From assembly GCF_003946605.1 (NCBI RefSeq), contig NZ_RHOQ01000001.1:310001-374000 (forward strand): a stretch of 64,000 nucleotides of DNA. Reading direction: 5' to 3'. The translations under genes were made by a program, and so were the position numbers. Below are positions 17,226 through 25,581 of the stretch, piece by piece; within the stretch, counting starts at the first letter, position 1, and every line of letters starts with the position of its first letter. The notes beneath the pieces were generated by a model. The model was given only the letters and a program-made list of their open reading frames with translations, was not told the DNA's origin and searched no databases. The stretch comes from Companilactobacillus baiquanensis. GTDB taxonomy: Bacteria; Bacillota; Bacilli; Lactobacillales; Lactobacillaceae.

Positions 17226-20200
17226 TGCCTGAGTGGACAAAAGAACAGCAGCAAGCAATAAATCACCATGGACATGATATTTTAGTCTCTGCCTCAGCTG
17301 GATCTGGTAAGACGACAATCTTAATTGAACGAATTATCGAAATGATCAAACAAGGTGAAAATGTAGATAATTTGTTAGTGGCGACATTTACTGAAGCAGC
17401 CGCGGCGGAAATGAAAGATAGATTAGTAAATCGCTTAAAAGATCTAGCTAATGATGGTTTAATAAAAAATGTTTTACGAAAACATATACAAAAACAAATC
17501 TTCAAAACACCCGTGGCAAACATTAGCACGCTACACGCTTTTTGTTTAAGTATCATCAAGAAGTTCTATTATATAATTGATCTCGATCCAAATTTTAGAC
17601 TGCTAAGTGATGATACCGAAAAATCAATTATTCAAGACCAAGCTTTAGACAATGTACGTAACAAATACTATGAAAATCATGATAAGGATTATTTAAAACT
17701 AGTTGATAATTTCTCCAACGATCGTAGTGACGATGGACTAACGGACATAATTTATCAATTGTACAATTTTGCCATTACTAATGATCAAACTGATAAATGG
17801 CTGGATCAATTAACTAATATTTATACCGTTGAAGAGCCTATAAACAACTCTAATTTCTATAAGCTACTGTACGCGCCCCAAATACTTCGTAAACTTGATC
17901 AAATTAAAGATCTTCTTGATAGTGGTTTAGATATTGCGGTGGAAGATCCAGCTAGCAATACATATACTCCTGTATTTCAAGATATGACTACCAAAATTGA
18001 AAAAATAGCCCAAGATGTCAAACAAAATGTTAGTTATGATGACGTTCGTGAAGAAGTATTTAATCTAAGCTTTACGAATAAAAAAAGAGCCCCTAAAGAT
18101 TTCGATCCAGATCCTGATCGTATGGAGCTACTTAAAGATATCCGTAAAACACTAGGTGATAAAGTAACAAAAAATTTAGTAAACAACTTCTTTTTGCTTA
18201 ACGAACAAGATACTTTAAAGGAAATTAAAAAAGCTAAAAGCTTAATTGTTAAATTAGTTGAAGTTGAAAGAAACTTTATGAAGGAGTTTTCCCGTCTAAA
18301 AAATCGCCAACAAGTCTTAGATTTCAATGATTTGGAGCACATGGCAATGCAGATACTTTCGACCGAAGTCAATGGAACTAAAACAGCCTTGAAATTTTAT
18401 CAAAATAAATTTCATGAAATTATGTTAGATGAGTATCAAGATATCAATGCAATGCAAGAGGGAATTATTCAACTTTTAAAAACTGATGATAACAATATAT
18501 TTATGGTTGGAGATATTAAGCAGTCTATTTATGGATTCAGACAGGCTGCTCCTTATATTTTTGCTGGTAAATATGAAGATTTTCAAAAAGAAGATAACCC
18601 TAATGAATTAATCCAATTATCGAAAAATTTTCGCTCATCAGAGCAAGTTGACGATTTAGTAAATACGATTTTTACTCGAATCTTCGATAAAAACATTGGA
18701 GAGATCAATTACGATGAACAGTCCAAACTGATCGTGGGTACTAATTTCCCTAAAGAAGTTGATACTGACAGTGAGATGTATGTTTTAACCAATGAGGACG
18801 AAATTAATAAGGTTGAAAGAAGACAGTCTCAAATTCAGTTTGCAGCAAAAAGAATTCAAAAGTTAATTACTTCAAAATTCAAAATATTTGATGCCAAGAA
18901 GGGTGAAGTTAGAGATATAAAGTACTCTGATATCGCTATCCTTGTCAGAAATCGTAATAACAATACCGATTTGATTTCTTATTTTGCAAAATCAGAAATT
19001 CCATTAATGGTAACGGACGCTCAAAATTATTTTCAAACGACAGAACTACAAATAATGATGTCAATGCTTGAAATCGTTGATAATCCACGCCAAGATATAC
19101 CTTTAGTTGCTGTACTTCGTTCACCGATAGTTGGCTTAAATGAAGAGGAATTGGCTCAAATTCGTCTGGTCAACAAGAATGAGGATTACTATACGGCAGT
19201 TATCGACTACATTGCAGATGATAAATCTCAACCAAATTTAGTAAAAAAACTGCAGTCATTCTTATTACAACTAGAAACTTATCGAGATTTTTCAAATAAG
19301 AATACTATTGCTAGATTGATCTGGAAAATCTATCAAGAGACGGCCATTTTGGAATATGTTTCAGGTATGCCTGGTGGTAAACAAAGATCAGCCAACCTGC
19401 ATGCTCTCTATCAACGTGCTAGTGACTATGAAAATAATAATCTCAAAGGATTACACGCATTCATCGACTTTATTCAACGAATGGAAAAAATGGATAAAGA
19501 TCTGTCACAACCAAACAGTATTGAAGCTACTGACGATACAGTTAAAGTTATGACGATCCATGCTAGCAAGGGATTGGAATTTCCAGTCGTAATTTTGTTA
19601 GATGCTGGTGGAGCTTTTAATATGCGTGACGTTAATAGTGAGACACTCTTTGACGCCGAACTTGGTCTAGGATTAACTGTTCTTAATAATCAGACTAGGG
19701 TCGCAATCAAAACCTTACAACATTCAATAATCAGTGAAAAAAGGCGAATATCAACGGTATCAGAAGAAATGCGGCTTCTGTATGTTGCTTTAACTCGTGC
19801 TAAGCAAAAACTAATTATTATCAGCTATGAAAAAGATTCTCAGAAGATGTTAAATAAATGGGATCAAATCAAGTTATCTAAAAAGGGTGTAGTTGATGAT
19901 GGCTCAAGATTAGCCGCAACAAATTATCAAAATCTAATTGGAATGGGTGCTTTAAACAGTGATCAAAGGATTAAATCAAATACTCATACATCCAAGAACA
20001 CATCGTGTCGTTTAAACTTTGATATCATTTTCGATGAAGCTTTGGACAAGAATAATGATAAGGGACTTTTAAAAGTAGTGGACGTAAGTGAACCGTCTGC
20101 TTTGTTCAAACAGACAGTTGATAGCATTTTAAATTTCAATTATCCCTATCAAGAATCCGTCGAGACTACCGCCTATCAATCAGTCTCTGAAATTAAAGGA

Positions 20201-20848
20201 TTATTTGAAGATCCTGATGAAGATAAAATGGCCCAATCAAGTTTGTTAAGTGACAGTGGTCGATATAATATGGAAAATTTTGCTAAACCCAAATTTTTGG
20301 CTCAAACTAAGGTATCATCTGCTGATGTAGGAAGTGCGACGCATCTAGTTTTACAACAAATATCAATTGATGAAACTCCAAAGTTAGCTGATTTTAAAAA
20401 TCTGATCAATGATTTAGTAAATGAAAGAATAATTGAACCTGAAGTTGCAAAAAGAATTGATATTACTAGTTTGAGTAACTTTTATCAAAGTACACTAGGT
20501 CAGGAAATAGTAGCCAATAATCAACATGTTTCCAGGGAAGTACCTTTTTCATCCCTAATGCCCGCAAAAAAACTCTTTAAAAAGAAAATCAACAATGAAT
20601 CTTTCAATGATAAAATACTAGTTCATGGTATTATTGATGGTGTGATTGAATTAGAAGATGGAATAAAGATTTTTGATTATAAAACCGATAATGTAACTAG
20701 TCAAAACTTAACGAGTAAAGTTAAAGACTACTCTGGTCAGTTGAATCTTTATGCTCAAGCTATTTCAACAATTAAAAATAAACCAATTCTTGGTAAATAT
20801 CTTTATTTCTTAAAGATCAATGAAATGGTTGATTTGAATAAAAATTAA
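17225..20848 (+). CDS. rexA: RexA/AddA helicase-nuclease subunit
   Basis: This 1207-residue UvrD-like helicase has a C-terminal RecB-family nuclease. It shows the Q-motif region TKEQQQAINHHGHDIL, Walker A SASAGSGKT (residues 22-30), Walker B MLDEYQDIN (~residue 400), motif III GDIKQSIYGFRQA, motif V VMTIHASKGLEFPVV and motif VI LLYVALTRAKQKL. Nuclease residues are visible as GSATHLVLQ (histidine, ~1040) and FDYKTDN (~1150). It is coupled to rexB by a one-base stop/start overlap. Together they make the lactobacillar counterpart of AddAB/RecBCD for break repair. Confidence 0.97.
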   Translation: MPEWTKEQQQAINHHGHDILVSASAGSGKTTILIERIIEMIKQGENVDNLLVATFTEAAAAEMKDRLVNRLKDLANDGLIKNVLRKHIQKQIFKTPVANISTLHAFCLSIIKKFYYIIDLDPNFRLLSDDTEKSIIQDQALDNVRNKYYENHDKDYLKLVDNFSNDRSDDGLTDIIYQLYNFAITNDQTDKWLDQLTNIYTVEEPINNSNFYKLLYAPQILRKLDQIKDLLDSGLDIAVEDPASNTYTPVFQDMTTKIEKIAQDVKQNVSYDDVREEVFNLSFTNKKRAPKDFDPDPDRMELLKDIRKTLGDKVTKNLVNNFFLLNEQDTLKEIKKAKSLIVKLVEVERNFMKEFSRLKNRQQVLDFNDLEHMAMQILSTEVNGTKTALKFYQNKFHEIMLDEYQDINAMQEGIIQLLKTDDNNIFMVGDIKQSIYGFRQAAPYIFAGKYEDFQKEDNPNELIQLSKNFRSSEQVDDLVNTIFTRIFDKNIGEINYDEQSKLIVGTNFPKEVDTDSEMYVLTNEDEINKVERRQSQIQFAAKRIQKLITSKFKIFDAKKGEVRDIKYSDIAILVRNRNNNTDLISYFAKSEIPLMVTDAQNYFQTTELQIMMSMLEIVDNPRQDIPLVAVLRSPIVGLNEEELAQIRLVNKNEDYYTAVIDYIADDKSQPNLVKKLQSFLLQLETYRDFSNKNTIARLIWKIYQETAILEYVSGMPGGKQRSANLHALYQRASDYENNNLKGLHAFIDFIQRMEKMDKDLSQPNSIEATDDTVKVMTIHASKGLEFPVVILLDAGGAFNMRDVNSETLFDAELGLGLTVLNNQTRVAIKTLQHSIISEKRRISTVSEEMRLLYVALTRAKQKLIIISYEKDSQKMLNKWDQIKLSKKGVVDDGSRLAATNYQNLIGMGALNSDQRIKSNTHTSKNTSCRLNFDIIFDEALDKNNDKGLLKVVDVSEPSALFKQTVDSILNFNYPYQESVETTAYQSVSEIKGLFEDPDEDKMAQSSLLSDSGRYNMENFAKPKFLAQTKVSSADVGSATHLVLQQISIDETPKLADFKNLINDLVNERIIEPEVAKRIDITSLSNFYQSTLGQEIVANNQHVSREVPFSSLMPAKKLFKKKINNESFNDKILVHGIIDGVIELEDGIKIFDYKTDNVTSQNLTSKVKDYSGQLNLYAQAISTIKNKPILGKYLYFLKINEMVDLNKN

Positions 20849-20870
20849 ACTAGATGAGTGGTGAATTAAT

Positions 20871-23675
20871 TTGAAAAATTCCTACGCTGTTGTTGACTTA
20901 GAAACAACAAATGCTAATTGGCATGACAACGGGCGTATTATTCAATTTGGTTGTGCCGTTATTGAAGACGGAAAAATAACTAAGGTCTACAATCAAAAAA
21001 TTAATCCTCAAGTTCCTATACCTGGCAGAATTACTGCCTTGACTAAATTGAGCGATAAAGATGTCGCCGATTCACCAATTTTTGAAGATGTTGCACCTGA
21101 TATTTTTAAAATATTAAAGAATCGAGTATTTATTGCACATAATGTGAATTTTGATTTAACTTTTCTCAATCGAGAATTAAAACGTATTGGAATGAACGAG
21201 CTTAATGTAAAAGCAATTGATACCGTTGAGTTATCACAAATATTATTTCCAACTATCAGTAGTTATAAATTGCAGGATCTGACGCACTACTTAAGTATCG
21301 AACACGATAATCCGCATCGAGCTGATAGTGATGCTTTGGTGACAGCTAAATTATTCTTAATAATTAATAAGCGCCTTCAGCAGCTGCCTTTGCCAACTTT
21401 GGAATTACTTACTAAATTAGGTAAGTCGACCTTACGAGAAACTAATTTGGTTTTTAAAAATGTCTTAGAAAAAGTTAAAAACAAAAATAATATTCTGCCA
21501 GATTACTTATATGAGAAAAATGGTCTAGTTTTACGCAAGAAAGATTTTCATATAACGGAAAAATTAGATGGTGGCCGCAAGTATCCTGATTCTAAAAAGA
21601 AGAAGAAAGAACTTTTAGAAGGAATTTTGGAATACCGCAAAAATCAATCGCAATTGATGGATAATATTTATCAAACTAGTCAGCATCGAAACAAGCAAAA
21701 AAAATGGAATTTGATCGAAGCTCCAACAGGGGCTGGTAAAACACTAGGTTATCTACTACCTTTGTCATATTTAATAAATGGTAAACAAAAGTTAGTTATT
21801 GCTACGACAACAAAAGTTTTACAGCAACAAATTGCAGACCAGGCTATTCCTTTGTTAAATCAAGTTACTGGCAATAATCATCATGCTGAAATCGTAAAAA
21901 GTAGTTATAATTTCATTGATTTGGATCGTTTTTTCGAATCGATCGACAATTACAAGCTACATAGTCATACAGCTATTTTAAAAATGAAAATAATCGTCTG
22001 GTTAACGATGACGACAACCGGTGATTTAAGCGAACTTCATTTAACAAATTACAACAGTCCATTGTTTACGATCATCAGACATCGTGGAGCTTTAAAAACT
22101 AAGACTTTGTTCAGTGATGATGATTTCTGGCTCTATCAGCAAAATCGTTATCAAGAGTCGTTGATACTTGTAACTAATCAATCATATCTTTCCAGAAATA
22201 TTGATAGTCCCATTTGGGGTGAAAATTCTTATTTGGTTGTTGATGAAGCAAATCATTTAGCTGATAGTCTAAGAAATGTTGCTTCGCCAACGATAGACTT
22301 TTTAAGATTAAATGAATATGTTAGAAAAATCAGTGATATTCTTTATCAAAATAGAGTTACCTTGAGATATGCATTTACTGAAGTCACAACTCAATTATGG
22401 AATTATCAGGACTTGCAAGATATGGAAGCACATTTTCAAGTTATCGACGAATTAATGCAAAGGATCGAATATAATATTTTTGACAATTACGTTAAAAATG
22501 AAGTCAGTTTTAAAGATAGAGAACAATTTGTTTCGATAATTGACAGCGAACAAAAATTTGGACAAGATAATCTAGAATTAATTGAGCTGATTTCTGATTT
22601 AATTGTCGAACTAACTTTAGTAGTTAATCGAATCGATACTTTATTTGATCAATATAATTTTCAAAAGAATTTTATTTCGATCGAACTTTCTAAAATAATC
22701 TCCAATTTAATTATTGAAAACAGTAAATTACATGGTGAATTAGGAAATCTTGACAAACTTTTGCAATCACTACAAGTTCCAAGTGATGAATTTGGCGTGC
22801 AAATTGAAATGCGCGATTACTATGAACCTAATAGTCTTAAGTTGAGTTGGCGTCAATTTGACATTCAAGCTCAAGTTGAGGCAACTAATGATCGGTTTAG
22901 TCAGATTTTTGCTGTAGGAGCTGCTATTACAGTTCAAAAAGATTTTTCGTATTTTATTATGAATTTGCAACTTAGTCAAAATCAGATCAATCAAATGATT
23001 ATTTTGCCTGATACAAACAACATGTCCAAAAATAGTAAGATCTATTTGCCGGATCAGATAAATGATATTCAATCTTTAAACAGTGACGAGTATTATGATA
23101 TGGTAACTCACTATATTGTTGAGATATTGAGTGATATGGATCATCAAACGATGATTCTTTTCAATTCATTGAATACATTAAGTCATGTTTACGATCGACT
23201 GATGTCAACTACCATCAAAGAAAAATGGGAGATATTGGCACAAGGTGTTAGTGGTTCAAACGAAAAGATCAAGAAACGTTTTGCCATAGGTCAGCGTTCT
23301 GTTTTATTGGGTGCCAATTCATTTTGGGAAGGTGTCGACTTTCCAAATAAATCTTTGGAAATACTGATCGTGACTAGAATTCCTTTTGAATCACCTGAAC
23401 AGCCGGATGTTAAAATTAGACAAGATATTTTACATGAGCAAAAACTAGATGTCTTCAAAGTAGATACACTACCAAAAGCAATACTACAACTTCGACAAGG
23501 TCTTGGTAGATTAGTTCGTAGTCCGGAAGATAAAGGTGTAATCTTATTATTAGATAATCGTATTTTAACTAAGAATTACGGCAAAGAGATCCTAGATTCA
23601 TTGCCAAAGGGTCTTCCAGTCGTCAATGAAAGTATGGATTTAATTAAAAAAGATATAAATGAGTTTTTGAATTAG
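20871..23675 (+). CDS. dinG: DinG-type helicase with N-terminal 3'-5' exonuclease domain
   Basis: Residues ~1-165 of 934 form a DEDDh exonuclease like DNA polymerase III epsilon (VVDLETT at 8-14, HNVNFDLTFLNRELK, HRADSDA). The rest is an XPD/DinG-type superfamily-2 helicase with Walker A EAPTGAGKT near residue 284, motif II DEANH near 457 and the C-terminal LRQGLGRLVRSPEDKG. The region between the first motifs has no cysteines, so no iron-sulphur cluster is expected, as in other Firmicute DinG proteins. Start is TTG at 20871 with a weak ribosome site. The gene follows rexA after 22 bp and opens the dinG-ypmB-dnaD-nth-ponA-recU order known from Bacillus. Confidence 0.95.
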   Translation: MKNSYAVVDLETTNANWHDNGRIIQFGCAVIEDGKITKVYNQKINPQVPIPGRITALTKLSDKDVADSPIFEDVAPDIFKILKNRVFIAHNVNFDLTFLNRELKRIGMNELNVKAIDTVELSQILFPTISSYKLQDLTHYLSIEHDNPHRADSDALVTAKLFLIINKRLQQLPLPTLELLTKLGKSTLRETNLVFKNVLEKVKNKNNILPDYLYEKNGLVLRKKDFHITEKLDGGRKYPDSKKKKKELLEGILEYRKNQSQLMDNIYQTSQHRNKQKKWNLIEAPTGAGKTLGYLLPLSYLINGKQKLVIATTTKVLQQQIADQAIPLLNQVTGNNHHAEIVKSSYNFIDLDRFFESIDNYKLHSHTAILKMKIIVWLTMTTTGDLSELHLTNYNSPLFTIIRHRGALKTKTLFSDDDFWLYQQNRYQESLILVTNQSYLSRNIDSPIWGENSYLVVDEANHLADSLRNVASPTIDFLRLNEYVRKISDILYQNRVTLRYAFTEVTTQLWNYQDLQDMEAHFQVIDELMQRIEYNIFDNYVKNEVSFKDREQFVSIIDSEQKFGQDNLELIELISDLIVELTLVVNRIDTLFDQYNFQKNFISIELSKIISNLIIENSKLHGELGNLDKLLQSLQVPSDEFGVQIEMRDYYEPNSLKLSWRQFDIQAQVEATNDRFSQIFAVGAAITVQKDFSYFIMNLQLSQNQINQMIILPDTNNMSKNSKIYLPDQINDIQSLNSDEYYDMVTHYIVEILSDMDHQTMILFNSLNTLSHVYDRLMSTTIKEKWEILAQGVSGSNEKIKKRFAIGQRSVLLGANSFWEGVDFPNKSLEILIVTRIPFESPEQPDVKIRQDILHEQKLDVFKVDTLPKAILQLRQGLGRLVRSPEDKGVILLLDNRILTKNYGKEILDSLPKGLPVVNESMDLIKKDINEFLN

Positions 23676-23693
23676 ACAAAAAATTGCTATACT
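23667..23693 (+). promoter_or_regulatory. Predicted promoter of tseB-dnaD-nth
   Basis: TTGAAT (23667-23672) overlaps the dinG stop region. An extended -10, TGC-TATACT (23685-23693), follows with a 15-base spacer. The short spacer is offset by the TGn extension. Confidence 0.5.
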
Positions 23694-23722
23694 ATTTTTG
23701 TTGACTAAGTAAAGGAAGAATT

Positions 23723-24202
23723 ATGACTAGAGGCACAAAAATCTTATTAGGTATATCGCTTGTTGTGTTAGCGATAGTATCGGTACTTACTTATATAAAT
23801 ATCTCATTTGCACCTTATTCTAGTGCGAAATCACAAGCTAATAAAATTGCAGAGCAAAAAGCTGAAATAGTAGAACCTGATTATTTTGGCAATTATACTA
23901 GAGACAAGCAATATTATTCTGTCGGTGGTTTAACTAGTAAGCAAAAATACCGTTATATTATAATTAATGCAAAAAGTGGTAAAACCGAAATTATTAATAA
24001 AAATAATGCACCCGTTCGTAAAGAAATTGTCCAAGGGGTAGTCGATAGATATGATCCCAAAAAGGTATTACATATTAATCTAGGAATTTATAAGGATAAG
24101 CCTACCTGGGAGATAGCCTTTAAAAATAAAAAGGGCACTATCGGTTATAACTTAGTAGATTTCAGAACTGGTAAGAGTGTACAAATTATAAATAATATTT
24201 AA
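23723..24202 (+). CDS. YpmB/TseB-like cell-wall elongation factor
   Basis: This 159-residue protein has one N-terminal membrane segment (ILLGISLVVLAIVSVLTYINI, residues 6-26) and an extracellular part with two PepSY-like units (AEIVEPDYFGNYTRDKQYYSVGG and KKVLHINLGIYKDKPTWEIAFKN). Size, topology and position directly after dinG match Bacillus YpmB (TseB), which affects PBP2A-dependent wall elongation. It may therefore act with wall enzymes such as the PBP1a encoded nearby. Its own promoter overlaps the end of dinG. Confidence 0.83.
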   Translation: MTRGTKILLGISLVVLAIVSVLTYINISFAPYSSAKSQANKIAEQKAEIVEPDYFGNYTRDKQYYSVGGLTSKQKYRYIIINAKSGKTEIINKNNAPVRKEIVQGVVDRYDPKKVLHINLGIYKDKPTWEIAFKNKKGTIGYNLVDFRTGKSVQIINNI

Positions 24203-24203
24203 C

Positions 24204-24240
24204 AAAAAGGAGGAGGGGATTTTTCTCATTCTCCTTTTTT
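24204..24240 (+). terminator. Probable terminator between tseB and dnaD
   Basis: AAAAAGGAG pairs with CTCCTTTTT across an 18-base purine/pyrimidine-rich loop and ends in a T run. It lies between tseB and dnaD, so it may be only partial; the pairing is long-looped. Confidence 0.5.
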
Positions 24241-24265
24241 GTCATCTTTTGAAGGGAACGAAAAT

Positions 24266-24889
24266 ATGAATGAAGATTTTTTACAGCAAATTATTAATGG
24301 CGGATCAACCAATTTAAATAATTTAATTTTAAAAAATTACAGTAAACTAGGTATGACTGAAAAAGATTTAGTCATTTATTTAGTTTTATCAATGTATGCT
24401 CAAAAGGGTGTTCAATTTCCAATGGCCAAAAACATCTCTAATGATACTGGAATGGATGAAGCTAGTATTTATACAATTATTCAAGGACTGATCAAATTGG
24501 GAATTATTGAACTCAAAACGGTAATTGAAAATCATCAGCAACGTGATATTTACTCTTTAACTCCTATTTATCAGAGATTAAATAATCTATTGCAGCAAGA
24601 AAATCAAAGTCAGAAACAAAAGAAATTAATGACTGATACTGAAGAATTATTTAAAAAAATTGAAGTTGAATTTGGACGTCCCATTTCTCCTATTGAACAA
24701 GAGCAAGTCCATCAATGGATAGATGGAGATCATTATAGTATCGAATTAATTGATTTGGCTTTAAAAGAAGCCGTTTTAAATCAAGCTTATTCATTAAAAT
24801 ATATGGATAGAATTTTAATTAGCTGGGAAAAGGGCAATATAAAAACTGCCGAACAATTACAAGATAGACGAAAGAGGTTGGGATATTAA
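24266..24889 (+). CDS. dnaD: DnaD primosome-family protein
   Basis: This 207-residue protein has an N-terminal winged-helix DDBH1 domain (KLGMTEKDLVIYLVLSMYAQKGVQFP, then DEASIYTIIQGLIKLGIIEL) and a C-terminal DDBH2 domain (FGRPISPIEQEQVHQWIDGDHYSIELIDLALKEAVLNQ, then YMDRILISWEKGNIKTAEQL, which corresponds to the conserved YxxxIL..W motif). DnaD remodels DNA with DnaA/DnaB to load the replicative helicase. I chose ATG 24266 because GAAGGGA lies eight bases before it; a TTG at 24239 lacks a ribosome site. The stop overlaps the nth ATG by one base. Confidence 0.95.
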   Translation: MNEDFLQQIINGGSTNLNNLILKNYSKLGMTEKDLVIYLVLSMYAQKGVQFPMAKNISNDTGMDEASIYTIIQGLIKLGIIELKTVIENHQQRDIYSLTPIYQRLNNLLQQENQSQKQKKLMTDTEELFKKIEVEFGRPISPIEQEQVHQWIDGDHYSIELIDLALKEAVLNQAYSLKYMDRILISWEKGNIKTAEQLQDRRKRLGY

Positions 24890-25545
24890 TGTTAAAAGAC
24901 GACCAAATAGTATGGGCTATTAAGGAAATGGAAAAAGAAATGGGTCCTGTCGGTCCATCTTTAGATTCAAGGACACCATTTCAATATTTAATATCAGTTA
25001 TTTTGAGTGCTCAAGCGACCGATGTATCAGTTAATAAAGTGACACCAGTTTTATTTGCAAAATACCCTGAACCTAAGGATTTAATGAGTGCCAATTTAGA
25101 AGACGTAGAGAACATTATTAAAAGCGTAGGACTATTTCATAATAAAGCTAAAAACATCATCAAAACAGCTGGAATCGTTCATAAAGAATTAAATGATGTT
25201 GTCCCTACAACAAGATCTGGAATCATGTCTTTGCCAGGAGCAGGGCGTAAGACAGCAAATGTTGTGTTAAGTGATGTTTTTGATCAACCAACATTTGCTG
25301 TTGATACACATGTTTCGGCCATTTCTAAAAGAATGCATTTCGTTGATCAGAAATCTACTCCTATACAAGTTGAGAAAAAAATTGTTAGCGTATTAAAACC
25401 AGAAGAATTACACCGGGCACATCATACAATGATCGAATATGGCCGTAAGTATTCTATGAAATTAGCTCCAGAACAAGAGACTAATCCGTTGATAAAAGAA
25501 TGTGATCGTTTAAATGAACAAAACTATTTATTAGAGGGCAAATAA
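24889..25545 (+). CDS. nth: Endonuclease III lacking the iron-sulphur cluster cysteines
   Basis: This 218-residue DNA glycosylase/AP lyase acts in base-excision repair of oxidised pyrimidines. The helix-hairpin-helix is at 112-124 (IMSLPGAGRKTAN) with catalytic lysine K121, and the essential aspartate is D139 (FAVDTHV). Canonical Nth ends with a C-X6-C-X2-C-X5-C loop binding a 4Fe-4S cluster. Here the same stretch, after the family's HHxxIxxGR segment, reads GRKYSMKLAPEQETNPLIKECD, so only the last of four cysteines remains. The catalytic core is intact, so the enzyme is probably active without a cluster. It is translationally coupled to dnaD and followed by a bidirectional terminator. Confidence 0.94.
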   Translation: MLKDDQIVWAIKEMEKEMGPVGPSLDSRTPFQYLISVILSAQATDVSVNKVTPVLFAKYPEPKDLMSANLEDVENIIKSVGLFHNKAKNIIKTAGIVHKELNDVVPTTRSGIMSLPGAGRKTANVVLSDVFDQPTFAVDTHVSAISKRMHFVDQKSTPIQVEKKIVSVLKPEELHRAHHTMIEYGRKYSMKLAPEQETNPLIKECDRLNEQNYLLEGK

Positions 25546-25549
25546 AAAA

Positions 25550-25578
25550 GATCTTCACCTTAAGGTGAGGATCCTTTT
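25550..25578. terminator. Bidirectional terminator between nth and ponA
   Basis: GATCTTCACC and GGTGAGGATC pair around TTAA. T runs follow on the plus strand and, read the other way, on the minus strand, serving both convergent genes. Confidence 0.9.
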
Positions 25579-25581
25579 TAT

